Source of the DNA: a virus
Reading direction: 5' to 3' (one strand)
Virus record (IMG/VR): IMGVR_UViG_3300022860_000148
Span: 1 to 24,370 of that record
DNA: 24,370 nt
The position numbers and the translations under genes are program-made. Below are positions 1-6,294 of this stretch, piece by piece; within the stretch, counting starts at the first letter, position 1, and each line of letters starts with the position of its first letter. A model generated the notes under the pieces. The model was given only the letters and a program-made list of their open reading frames with translations, did no database searches and was not told where the DNA came from.

Positions 1-6
1 AAAGAA

Positions 7-18
7 TAAATATTTAAA
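7..18 (+). promoter_or_regulatory. TATA box of the transposon-interrupted small gene
   Basis: TAAATATTTAAA is one base short of the 13-mer TATA element seen upstream of four other genes in this window. The interrupted gene starts at 75, so transcription would begin around 35-45 and leave a short leader carrying a strong ribosome binding site, AAGGGAGGAA, at 58-66. Confidence 0.55.
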
Positions 19-118
19 TTCCAATGCACTTGAAAAGTTATGATAAATAAAATCATAAGGGAGGAATAAATAAAATGGTAACAAAAACAGGTTTTAAGGG
101 AGCATTAACAAAAGATAT

Positions 119-127
119 TACAGAAAG
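119..127 (+). repeat. Left target-site duplication of the transposon
   Basis: TACAGAAAG directly abuts the left terminal inverted repeat and is repeated exactly at 4053-4061 beside the right one. A 9-bp duplication is the length reported for IS903-group IS5 elements. Confidence 0.9.
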
Positions 128-144
128 GGCTTTGTTTAATAAGT
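128..144 (+). repeat. Left terminal inverted repeat
   Basis: GGCTTTGTTTAATAAGT is the exact reverse complement of 4036-4052. The outermost GGCTTTGTT matches the IS903 end consensus as remembered. Confidence 0.92.
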
Positions 145-163
145 CCAAAAATCAACCCACTTC

Positions 164-1423
164 TTAAACAGAATTATTAGCCACCTCTAAACTAAATTCT
201 GCCTTAATCCCTAACTCGCAAACCTCATGAATCACACAAACAATATTATGACACAAAACCTTAATCAATAATTCATTAACTTGTGAAGTCATTTTTTTAC
301 TTCTTATTGAATCTCCGAACTTTGACTTAATCATATGGAAACAGGTTTCCACATTTGACCTTTTATTGTAATGTTTCATAAACTCATCATTCTTATACAT
401 AAAGAAGTGATACATCTTTTTCCAAATTGCACAACCCCCTCTTTTTCCAGTTACATTTTTCTTGAAAGGAATAAAAGGAACTGCTCCAGTTTCTTCTATA
501 AATTGAAAATTCTTTTTTCCACAATAGGCTTTATCTGCTGACACTTCAACCATATTAAAATTCTTGGCTGTTTGTTCAATTAAAGATTTTAATTCTTTAG
601 AATCGCTTGAATGTCCCTCTGTGATATTAACTGCTGTAATGATATTGGTTTTTACACCAGAGTTTATGTGGGCTTTCAACCAAACCTTATATTTTCTTTC
701 TTTGCCCCATTTGTAATCAAACCACCGAGCAAAACGAGAAGTAGAAAATCCACTTGAATCAATCGCAAAATCTGTTTCAATTTCTTTCAAAGGTAATGCA
801 CTTGTTTTAATTAACTCATCTAAAATTGGTTTAATTTCTTCTCTATTCATAAAATTTGAAATAGTAGAATAACTTGGGACAACTTCAACCAATCCCATTT
901 CTTTAGCAATTTTCATATCCGACATAAATCTTCTTAATGAAAATCCAGTATAAACTTTCATAATTGAGCCAAAAAGCATATCACTAAAAGGTAAAGTTGG
1001 ACGACCAAATTTATATGTCGGCTGTTCTACATTTAAACATAAATCTTTCAAGAGTTTCAAGAAGATTAATTTTTCATTTGTTTGGGCTTTATTGTAGGCA
1101 GACCAATTTTGAGCATAAGTAACTCTAACCCCTTTTACTTCTGTTAATTCTCCTTTTTTATTAATTGCTTTTCTTAAATAAAATTCTACTGCGAAAATAT
1201 GCTTACACTTTGATTTTCTTTTTTTACAATCGGGGCAGTTACAAGTTGGCTCGTGTCCGTCATATTGAACTAAATAACTTAATTTAGAATCTGTTTGGCT
1301 TGGAACTTTCCAACCTTTTTCAGTTTCTACAATGTCATAAACTTTGATTAGTTCTTTTGCTTTATCTTCTCTTGTCATGTATTTCCATGATTGAGTTTGT
1401 GTTTGTTTGTTTACTTTTATCAT
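164..1423 (-). CDS. IS5-family DDE transposase with N-terminal SWIM zinc finger
   Basis: This 419-residue protein catalyses cut-and-paste movement of the surrounding element. Residues 61-75 hold a SWIM-type zinc-binding motif (C61, C63, C73, H75), probably for DNA or protein contact. The DDE nuclease follows, with candidate catalytic residues D222 (in FAIDSSGF), D297 (in SADKAY) and E359 (in SNVETCFHMIK). The spacing and the late NVExxF...K motif fit IS4/IS5 transposases. It is about 100 residues longer than typical IS903 transposases because of the SWIM region. The gene diverges from the cargo operon. A TATA box 27 bases upstream suggests a leaderless transcript, and two perfect palindromes flank that box. 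The catalytic motifs and both element ends are intact, so it looks active. Confidence 0.92.
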   Translation of the reverse strand: MIKVNKQTQTQSWKYMTREDKAKELIKVYDIVETEKGWKVPSQTDSKLSYLVQYDGHEPTCNCPDCKKRKSKCKHIFAVEFYLRKAINKKGELTEVKGVRVTYAQNWSAYNKAQTNEKLIFLKLLKDLCLNVEQPTYKFGRPTLPFSDMLFGSIMKVYTGFSLRRFMSDMKIAKEMGLVEVVPSYSTISNFMNREEIKPILDELIKTSALPLKEIETDFAIDSSGFSTSRFARWFDYKWGKERKYKVWLKAHINSGVKTNIITAVNITEGHSSDSKELKSLIEQTAKNFNMVEVSADKAYCGKKNFQFIEETGAVPFIPFKKNVTGKRGGCAIWKKMYHFFMYKNDEFMKHYNKRSNVETCFHMIKSKFGDSIRSKKMTSQVNELLIKVLCHNIVCVIHEVCELGIKAEFSLEVANNSV

Positions 1424-1424
1424 C

Positions 1425-1440
1425 TTACTTATATAAGTAA
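1425..1440. promoter_or_regulatory. Palindromic operator between transposase TATA box and start codon
   Basis: TTACTTATATAAGTAA is a perfect 16-bp palindrome lying one base from the transposase ATG on the minus strand. It covers the expected transcription start region, where a bound dimer would block initiation. The same core recurs at 1467-1484. Confidence 0.65.
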
Positions 1441-1446
1441 TACTTA

Positions 1447-1454
1447 CTATATAA
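1447..1454 (-). promoter_or_regulatory. TATA box of the transposase gene
   Basis: Read on the minus strand this is TTTATATA, preceded by the purine-rich AAAGG as a possible BRE. Its centre is about 27 bases from the transposase ATG, which predicts a leaderless mRNA. Confidence 0.6.
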
Positions 1455-1466
1455 ACCTTTCCTTTT

Positions 1467-1484
1467 CTTACTTATATAAGTAAG
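1467..1484. promoter_or_regulatory. Second palindromic operator upstream of the transposase promoter
   Basis: CTTACTTATATAAGTAAG is a perfect 18-bp palindrome with the same core as 1425-1440. The centre-to-centre distance is 43 bp, about four helical turns, so two bound dimers would lie on the same DNA face on either side of the TATA box. Confidence 0.6.
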
Positions 1485-1533
1485 CATTATATAATTATCG
1501 TCGGTAAAATAATCAATAATATCCTTAACTTTA

Positions 1534-1565
1534 ATAAAAACATATAATATAAACAATGTTTTTAT
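1534..1565. promoter_or_regulatory. 10-bp inverted repeat upstream of the cargo operon promoter
   Basis: ATAAAAACAT at 1534-1543 pairs perfectly with ATGTTTTTAT at 1556-1565 across a 12-base spacer. It ends about ten bases before the TATA box at 1575 and could be a regulator site for the restriction-modification operon. Confidence 0.4.
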
Positions 1566-1574
1566 AATGGGTAA

Positions 1575-1584
1575 CTATATAAAG
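1575..1584 (+). promoter_or_regulatory. TATA box of the restriction-modification cargo operon
   Basis: CTATATAAAG is centred about 26 bases upstream of ATG 1605, which fits a leaderless archaeal transcript covering the zinc ribbon, methyltransferase and endonuclease genes. Confidence 0.6.
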
Positions 1585-1604
1585 AATAAAGCATATAAAT
1601 TAGT

Positions 1605-1799
1605 ATGATTGTAAAAGAAAAGTTTAGGATAAAAAAAGAGGTTAATGCTTTCAGATGTTTAAGGTGCAATCATGAATGGATACCCCGAGTTGAATTATCG
1701 CAACTTGTAGGAACACTAAAAGATAAACCTCGTATATGTCCAAAATGTAAGAGTGCATATTGGGATTTGGAGAGAAAAAATAAGGAGAAAAAGAAATAA
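1605..1799 (+). CDS. Small zinc-ribbon protein (transposon cargo)
   Basis: This 64-residue basic protein has two CxxC knuckles, CLRC at 18-21 and CPKC at 45-48, separated by about 24 residues, and a lysine-rich tail. This is a rubredoxin-like zinc ribbon. It is the first gene of the cargo operon and its stop codon overlaps the methyltransferase start (TAATG), so the two are probably translationally coupled. Placed ahead of a methyltransferase-endonuclease pair, it occupies the position that a control protein takes in some type II systems. However, it has no helix-turn-helix, so a control role is only a guess. It could also be an unrelated nucleic-acid-binding passenger. Confidence 0.8.
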   Translation: MIVKEKFRIKKEVNAFRCLRCNHEWIPRVELSQLVGTLKDKPRICPKCKSAYWDLERKNKEKKK

Positions 1800-3055
1800 T
1801 GGTAAAAAGAAATAAAGAAGATGAAAAAGAAAGATTTTGTATTGAGTGTGAAAAAATAATCCCCCAAAGCAGAAGTCAAAGGTCAATAACTTGTTCTAAA
1901 AAGTGTTCAAATAAAAGAGCAACAACTCCTTCAACTAAAAGAAAACAAGTCAAGAGGAATAAAATAAGGTTAGCCACGGTATTTAGTGGTATTGGTGCTG
2001 TTGAACATGCTCTTAAAAGAATGAATATCCCAACAGAAATTGTTTTTGCTTGTGATACAGATAAATTTTGTAAGCAGAGTTTTTTTGAGAATTACGATTT
2101 GAAAGAAGAAAATTGGATTGAAGATATACATGATGTTAAAGGTAAAAAATATAAAAATAAAGTAGATTTATTTGTTGGAGGAAGTCCTTGTCAATCTTTT
2201 TCTATGGTTGGAAAAAGAAAAGGGCTTGAAGACCCAAGAGGATTATTAATTTATGAATTTGTTAGATTGGTTAAAGAAATGAAACCAAAAGTTTTCATTT
2301 ATGAAAATGTTAAAGGAATTATGAATCACGGAAAGAGTGAAACATGGAAAGAACTTAAATCAAATTTAGATAATACTGGATATGATGTTCATGTAAAAGT
2401 CCTAAATGCAAGAAATTATGGGATTCCCCAGAATAGAGAAAGAATGTTTGTTGTTGGATTTCTAAAGGAAAGGAAAGATTTTGAATTTCCCGAGCCAGTA
2501 GAATTAAAGTTGGCTATGCAAGATTTTTTGGAAGATAATCCAAATTCAAAATATTGGCTTGGAGAAAAGGGTAAAGCATTTGTGACTAGAGAAGATATGT
2601 TAAAAAAGAAATATACCCAAATAAATGGAGATATTGCTCTCTGTCAAATTAAAAATCAACAATTTAACTGGCATGGAGATTTTATTATGGAAATACCCAA
2701 AAATAAAGTAGAAGATAAATACTTTTTATCTGATAAAACTAAAAAATATGTTACTTCAACAGGAACAAAAAATTTTTATAGCAAACCAATAACTGATTTA
2801 AAAATAGCAAGACCTCTTTTAGCAACTATGGCTAAAATGCACAGAGCAGGAGTAGATAATTATATCACAAAAGGAACAAAGATAAGAAAATTGACCCCCA
2901 GAGAATGTTTAAGATTAATGGGCTTTGATGATAGGTTTAAAATTTCCGTTAGTGATACACAAGCATATAAACAGGCAGGAAATGCAATTGTTGTTGATGT
3001 TCTGATACATTTATTAATGTCAATTGATATTAAAAAATATGCTTCAAAAGATTAA
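1799..3055 (+). CDS. DNA (cytosine-5) methyltransferase, type II-like
   Basis: This 418-residue enzyme transfers a methyl group from S-adenosylmethionine to C5 of cytosine in a specific DNA site. Residues 14-36 form a small zinc finger (C14, C17, C32, C36). The C5 motifs then follow in order: FSGIG at 62-66 (motif I), SPCQSF with catalytic C131 (IV), ENV at 169-171 (VI), QNRER at 211-215 (VIII), a variable target-recognition region, and QAGNA near 392-396 (X). The length and full motif set indicate an active modification enzyme. The downstream endonuclease gene overlaps it by 17 bases, as expected of a matched modification-restriction pair. The recognition site cannot be read from the sequence. 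Confidence 0.93.
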   Translation: MVKRNKEDEKERFCIECEKIIPQSRSQRSITCSKKCSNKRATTPSTKRKQVKRNKIRLATVFSGIGAVEHALKRMNIPTEIVFACDTDKFCKQSFFENYDLKEENWIEDIHDVKGKKYKNKVDLFVGGSPCQSFSMVGKRKGLEDPRGLLIYEFVRLVKEMKPKVFIYENVKGIMNHGKSETWKELKSNLDNTGYDVHVKVLNARNYGIPQNRERMFVVGFLKERKDFEFPEPVELKLAMQDFLEDNPNSKYWLGEKGKAFVTREDMLKKKYTQINGDIALCQIKNQQFNWHGDFIMEIPKNKVEDKYFLSDKTKKYVTSTGTKNFYSKPITDLKIARPLLATMAKMHRAGVDNYITKGTKIRKLTPRECLRLMGFDDRFKISVSDTQAYKQAGNAIVVDVLIHLLMSIDIKKYASKD

Positions 3056-4013
3056 AGTTTTAGATAAAGAGTATGAAATTCTTGATGCAAAAGAAAGATT
3101 AACTATTCCAGATTGTATTGTTGGTTCTCATAATAAAATAGGTAAAGGTCATGGAGAAGCAAAATTTTATGTTGGTTCTAAAAATTCTGCAAATTTTAAG
3201 TTTTTTGATGATTTTTCAAGAAGATGTTTTTTTCTAAAAAGTGATTTTCTAAAATATTTGAATTTAGTAAAAGAAGAATATGAACATCCAAGCCAACCAT
3301 ATAAGAAAAAAGAATTATTAAAAGAAGATTGGAAAAAATATTTTGAAGAAATGAATCAATCAAAAGAAGAATTTCTTGAATTTGAATTAGATTTTAAAAA
3401 AAATATAGTTGGATTAAGAATGTATCTTAATTCTAATGATAAACCTTATTTATTTATGAGAAAAATATCTCTACCAAATATAACTTATATTTCTGTTCTA
3501 AAGATAAAAGATGAAAGTGAAAAAATATCTTATTATTTTAAATTATTCGCAGATTTCTTTGGAGAAGAAAGTAATCCTTACGAACTTAAAATAAAAGAAA
3601 AAGAAATAAGAGAAGATAAAAAAATAAAAGATAAACCCAAAATATTTTTAGCCAGAGAGGGTCAAGGGGAATATCGTAAGAATTTATTAAATGAATGTCC
3701 TTTTTGCCCCATAACACTTGTATCTGATGAAAGATTGCTTATTGCTTCTCATATAAAGCCATGGGTTAAATCTGAAACCGAAGAAAAGACTGACCCAAAA
3801 AATGGATTCATGCTAACTCCAACTTATGATAAATTATTTGATAGGGGATTTATTACTTTTGAAGATAATGGAACAATGAGAGTATCGCCTTGGATTTCTC
3901 CAATGAATCAAGGAAAATTAAAAATAAAAGACGGAAATAAAGTTCAATTATTGCCTGTAAAAGGAAGAGAGAAATATTTAAAATACCATCGGGAAAAAGT
4001 TTTCAATAAATAA
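3039..4013 (+). CDS. HNH restriction endonuclease (partner of the C5 methyltransferase)
   Basis: This 324-residue protein probably cleaves DNA lacking the partner's methylation. The C-terminal part (about 215-285) is an HNH nuclease of the restriction-enzyme type. It has CPFC at 220-223, ASHIKPW containing the first conserved His at about 238, then DPKNGFMLTPTYDKLFDRGFI with the conserved Asn and later nuclease residues. The N-terminal 200 residues are Lys/Glu-rich and not recognised, and presumably hold DNA recognition. I chose ATG 3039 over the upstream TTG at 3024. It overlaps the methyltransferase end, so expression is coupled. Confidence in 'HNH nuclease' is high. The pairing with the methyltransferase is inferred from gene order. 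Confidence 0.88.
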   Translation: MLQKIKVLDKEYEILDAKERLTIPDCIVGSHNKIGKGHGEAKFYVGSKNSANFKFFDDFSRRCFFLKSDFLKYLNLVKEEYEHPSQPYKKKELLKEDWKKYFEEMNQSKEEFLEFELDFKKNIVGLRMYLNSNDKPYLFMRKISLPNITYISVLKIKDESEKISYYFKLFADFFGEESNPYELKIKEKEIREDKKIKDKPKIFLAREGQGEYRKNLLNECPFCPITLVSDERLLIASHIKPWVKSETEEKTDPKNGFMLTPTYDKLFDRGFITFEDNGTMRVSPWISPMNQGKLKIKDGNKVQLLPVKGREKYLKYHREKVFNK

Positions 4014-4035
4014 GGATATTTTCTAAACAGAGCCT

Positions 4036-4052
4036 ACTTATTAAACAAAGCC
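4036..4052 (-). repeat. Right terminal inverted repeat
   Basis: ACTTATTAAACAAAGCC is the exact inverse of 128-144 and ends directly at the right target duplication. Confidence 0.92.
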
Positions 4053-4061
4053 TACAGAAAG
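4053..4061 (+). repeat. Right target-site duplication of the transposon
   Basis: TACAGAAAG, identical to 119-127, abuts the right terminal inverted repeat. Confidence 0.9.
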
Positions 4062-4165
4062 AATAACTTTAAAAGACATTCTAAAAGAAAGAGAGAGAAA
4101 TGAAAAAAGAATGAAAGCAATAATAAAAAAATATAAAGCAAGTAAAAAGAAATAATTCCGAACTT

Positions 4166-4240
4166 TTGTGCAACTTAACTAATACTTCTTACACTTAAAT
4201 TAAGTGGAACGTTGCACAATAGTTTACTTATATGTAAACT
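4166..4240. terminator. Dyad-rich convergent intergenic region, likely bidirectional terminator
   Basis: Three inverted repeats are stacked between the end of the interrupted plus-strand gene and the end of the minus-strand operon. TTGTGCAAC (4166-4174) pairs with GTTGCACAA (4211-4219). Nested inside it, CACTTAA (4192-4198) pairs with TTAAGTG (4200-4206). Next, AGTTTAC (4221-4227) pairs with GTAAACT (4234-4240) and reaches the stop codon of the minus-strand gene. The convergent position suggests transcription termination or RNA end processing. Confidence 0.45.
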
Positions 4241-4518
4241 TATTTAGAATTCTTTTTAATAGCTTCCACAAATTCATTCACACTATCCTTCTCAACACTT
4301 GGGAGATCAATTCCCCCAGGAACTAATTCTTCTACAAACATTTGATTATGGAAACAACTCTTTAGGTAGGGTTGGGATTCAACACATAGTTCGCAGGGTG
4401 TGGACAACAATTGAACCTTAAACACTATACTAATAAACAAATAGATTGTCAAAACGGTTACGAATGCTACTATTAATATAACCCACATACCTTTCTTCTG
4501 GTCTTTAGTTAATTTCAT
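4240..4518 (-). CDS. Small single-pass membrane protein with a Cys cluster
   Basis: This 92-residue protein has a lysine-rich N-terminus, one strong hydrophobic helix at about 11-34, then an extracytoplasmic part with C42, C45 and C55 (PCELC...SC), and an acidic C-terminal tail. Topology by the positive-inside rule places the N-terminus in the cytoplasm. The three cysteines could form a disulfide or bind metal. It is the last gene of the minus-strand operon behind the P-loop ATPase, so it may be a membrane anchor or partner for that ATPase, or a small coat-like protein. The family is not recognised. Confidence 0.7.
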   Translation of the reverse strand: MKLTKDQKKGMWVILIVAFVTVLTIYLFISIVFKVQLLSTPCELCVESQPYLKSCFHNQMFVEELVPGGIDLPSVEKDSVNEFVEAIKKNSK

Positions 4519-4562
4519 TTTATTTTTTATTTTGACTGGTTGAACATATTATTATATGTGTT

Positions 4563-5459
4563 CTAACTACTCTTATTATTATAATTGGCACTGGTAGACG
4601 GCAGATATGCTGGTTTCCCTAGGGATTTATGTCCTAATTCTTCTAAATATCTTCTAATCGTATTTTCCGAAACTCCAATCAAGTTTGAGTAATATACTTG
4701 TGTCCTTTTGAATCCACTTTCTTTATCATGCTTCACTAACCTGTCCAACATATCCACTAGATATGCTTTCCTAGTAGAACCTTTATCCTCTCCCTTATCA
4801 ATACTCATGATTGCATCGTCTTTCTTTGATTCATATATCACTTCATCTATTAATCTTGGGAGGTTATACTTAGTTGATTGTCCTTTGAAACTAATGAAGT
4901 TTCTATAAGCCCTCTTCTTTGTTTTCCTAAAATAATTAAATAATGCTTCTTTCTTATTCTTATTACAGTAAGTATAGTATCCAGGTTTAAGTCCTTTCTG
5001 CATGTAGGTGTGAATTAATCCAATACTTCTGTCAATCACAATGTATTCATTCAACTTAAAGAACTTTGGAATGTTAAAGATATAAATGTGTCTTCTCTTT
5101 CTTGCAACCATTAACATTTTGATTAAAGTTTTCTGCCATTGGTTCTGCCATTCACTCGCAAGTCCTTTTAGTGCAGCTTCATCCCAAACAAATATTCTAT
5201 CATAACTATCTTCCGCAATTGCTTCTCCGATTAGGAGTTCAATATCAAAATAAACATCATCTACAGTAAACTTCCTCCCAGTTTTATCTGCCATGTAATA
5301 TGCAACTTCAATAGAGGTGTTTGATTTACCACTTCCTTCATCTCCATCGACTAGAAGTAAATTGTCTTGTTTATTTGGTAAAGTACATCGTTCACATAGA
5401 ACATCTAACTTTGCAACCAAGTATTTCTCCATGTAATACTGTTTATCTGTGACTAACAT
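4563..5459 (-). CDS. P-loop ATPase, Zot/HerA-FtsK-like, with C-terminal winged helix
   Basis: This 298-residue NTPase has Walker A at 39-46 (GDEGSGKS) and Walker B at 88-94 (hydrophobic run ending WDEA). A probable sensor segment, IYIFNIPKFF, lies near 125-134. About residues 250-281 look like a winged helix-turn-helix (VYYSNLIGVSENTIRRYLEELG). No membrane helix is visible. The layout resembles small assembly, packaging or DNA-translocating ATPases of viruses and plasmids, including the Zot group. A DnaA/Orc-like or partition ATPase is an alternative because of the DNA-binding tail. It sits between a helical protein and a membrane protein in one operon, which favours an assembly or DNA-handling complex. 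Whether it packages DNA is inference. Confidence 0.75.
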   Translation of the reverse strand: MLVTDKQYYMEKYLVAKLDVLCERCTLPNKQDNLLLVDGDEGSGKSNTSIEVAYYMADKTGRKFTVDDVYFDIELLIGEAIAEDSYDRIFVWDEAALKGLASEWQNQWQKTLIKMLMVARKRRHIYIFNIPKFFKLNEYIVIDRSIGLIHTYMQKGLKPGYYTYCNKNKKEALFNYFRKTKKRAYRNFISFKGQSTKYNLPRLIDEVIYESKKDDAIMSIDKGEDKGSTRKAYLVDMLDRLVKHDKESGFKRTQVYYSNLIGVSENTIRRYLEELGHKSLGKPAYLPSTSANYNNKSS

Positions 5460-5464
5460 TATAA

Positions 5465-5839
5465 TTATAACCCATCGTCTATGAATTTACTTCCGAACAA
5501 ATCATATTTCTCCATCATAAATTGTAACCAAATATTTATTTTACGAAGTTCCATATAAATTTTATTTCCGTCTAGTTTCTTATTAGTATATGCAGAACCA
5601 CTATCCTTAATCACAGCACTTGCAGCAGTCAATAAAGAACTGTAATATTTCTTCTCCTCTTGATCTAACTTATGTGAAATCTCAATAAACAATGCATCAA
5701 GTTGATTAAACCACCTAGGATAATCTTTGTCTTCTCTTGATTCTATTATCTTTTGTCTTATATCTCCAATCTGTAATGCGAATCTTTGTCGCAGATCATA
5801 TGCAAGTTCTTTTGTTTCTCCAAAATTATTATCTACCAT
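5465..5839 (-). CDS. Helical protein of unknown function, first gene of the minus-strand operon
   Basis: This 124-residue charged protein is predicted almost fully helical, with no signal peptide, cysteine or catalytic motif. A conspicuous segment (LDALFIEISHKLDQEEKKYYSS) is amphipathic. It is separated from the downstream ATPase gene by only a few bases. Its promoter and 5' leader share 26 identical bases next to the start codon with the leader of the gene at 9580 (also helical), so the two products may be made at the same time and act together. The family is not recognised. Confidence 0.72.
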   Translation of the reverse strand: MVDNNFGETKELAYDLRQRFALQIGDIRQKIIESREDKDYPRWFNQLDALFIEISHKLDQEEKKYYSSLLTAASAVIKDSGSAYTNKKLDGNKIYMELRKINIWLQFMMEKYDLFGSKFIDDGL

Positions 5840-5841
5840 CT

Positions 5842-5867
5842 TTTACTCTCAATAGAATAATAAGAAG
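5842..5867 (-). promoter_or_regulatory. 26-base 5' leader repeated at 9555-9580
   Basis: Read on the minus strand, the leader begins CTTCTTATTATTCTATTG and ends GAGAGTAAA, matching 9555-9580 base for base. In both places it lies between the TATA box and the start codon. It may be a shared operator, transcription start element or translational signal. Confidence 0.7.
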
Positions 5868-5870
5868 GTT

Positions 5871-5884
5871 ATTTAAATATTTAA
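5871..5884 (-). promoter_or_regulatory. TATA box of the minus-strand operon
   Basis: On the minus strand this reads TTAAATATTTAAAT, containing the 13-mer TTAAATATTTAAA found also before the genes at 9580, 10859 and 24150. It lies about 32-45 bases from ATG 5839. Confidence 0.65.
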
Positions 5885-5902
5885 TTATACTCAAACCAAA
5901 AG

Positions 5903-5912
5903 ACTTAAATAC
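5903..5912 (+). promoter_or_regulatory. TATA box of the 5934-6898 operon
   Basis: ACTTAAATAC is centred about 27 bases before ATG 5934, predicting a leaderless transcript divergent from the ATPase operon. Confidence 0.5.
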
Positions 5913-5933
5913 TTATTATTATATTATAAGTTT

Positions 5934-6110
5934 ATGTTCAACAAAATAGAAAAAAAAGAAGTGATCTGTAGTAAGTGTGGTTATGGCTGGGAAACAAAGT
6001 CTAAGATGATTTTCGTTAGTTGTCCCAACTGTAATAACAAAGTCCGAGTGATAGAAAAAGAAATGAGTAGTGATCATGGGACAAGAAATAGTAGAGAGAT
6101 TGATAACTAA
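5934..6110 (+). CDS. Small zinc-ribbon protein
   Basis: This is a 58-residue frame from ATG 5934 to TAA 6108-6110. It has two CxxC knuckles, CSKC at 12-15 and CPNC at 30-33, in a zinc-ribbon arrangement with a basic tail (NNKVRVIEKE). The spacing to a TATA box supports a leaderless start. It overlaps the next gene by about 35 bases in another frame, so the C-terminal 12 residues are less certain, but the ribbon itself is convincing. It is probably a nucleic-acid-binding regulator. It is one of several Cys-rich miniature proteins in the window. Confidence 0.72.
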   Translation: MFNKIEKKEVICSKCGYGWETKSKMIFVSCPNCNNKVRVIEKEMSSDHGTRNSREIDN

Positions 6111-6294
6111 ACTACAATTCACAACTCATAAAGAAATAAGAGAGATGGTTGATGAAGATTTGATGAGCAGTCAATCACTAACCAATGCACTAAGTAAATT
6201 ATGTAAACATAATGAAGTAGTAACATTCAAGATTTCAAGACAAACAATATACTTGAATCCAGAATTTTACGAACAAATAGGAATAATACAATGA
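6076..6294 (+). CDS. Small winged-helix-like DNA-binding protein
   Basis: This 72-residue protein starts at ATG 6076. The GTG six bases upstream would add only two residues. The sequence runs helix, helix, recognition-type helix (SSQSLTNALSKLCKHNEVV), then beta-hairpin (VTFKISRQTIYLNPEF), the order of a compact winged helix. It lies between a zinc ribbon and an unknown gene and overlaps the latter by four bases (ATGA). It is a likely transcription regulator of the element. The target is unknown, though the nearby divergent promoter is a natural candidate. Confidence 0.65.
   Translation: MGQEIVERLITKLQFTTHKEIREMVDEDLMSSQSLTNALSKLCKHNEVVTFKISRQTIYLNPEFYEQIGIIQ

Larger units (their letters stand above)
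128..4052. mobile_element. IS903-like (IS5 family) transposon carrying a restriction-modification system
   Basis: The element is 3,925 bp and bounded by 17-bp perfect inverted repeats. Its ends read GGCTTTGTTTAATAAGT, close to the IS903 end as I recall it (GGCTTTGTTGAATAAATC). It is flanked by a 9-bp direct repeat. Inside are a DDE transposase on the minus strand and three plus-strand cargo genes: a zinc ribbon, a C5 methyltransferase and an HNH endonuclease. IS5-family elements usually carry only a transposase of about 300 residues in 1-1.5 kb, so this is an expanded, cargo-bearing form. Intact ends, intact duplications and full-length genes suggest a recent insertion. The family name rests on terminal repeat sequence, duplication length and transposase motifs, not on a database comparison. 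Confidence 0.9.
75..4155 (+). pseudogene. Small lysine-rich protein gene split by the transposon
   Basis: The frame opens with ATG at 75, behind AAGGGAGGAATAAATAAA, and is open to 127, where the transposon begins. After removing 128-4052 and one copy of the 9-bp target duplication, the same frame continues from 4062 to TAA at 4153-4155. This rebuilds a protein of about 48 residues that begins MVTKTGFKGALT and ends KYKASKKK. The product is very basic, with a likely charged helix, and no fold is recognised. The exact frame restoration is good evidence that this was a functional gene before insertion. A gene with an almost identical leader, ending in the same ATGGTA start context, lies at 24150. 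The protein similarity between the two is limited to size and basic character. Confidence 0.8.

Noticed and set aside
3024-3038. TTG start for the HNH endonuclease five codons upstream
   Set aside because: ATG 3039 is in the same frame, overlaps the methyltransferase end in the usual way, and needs no rare start codon.
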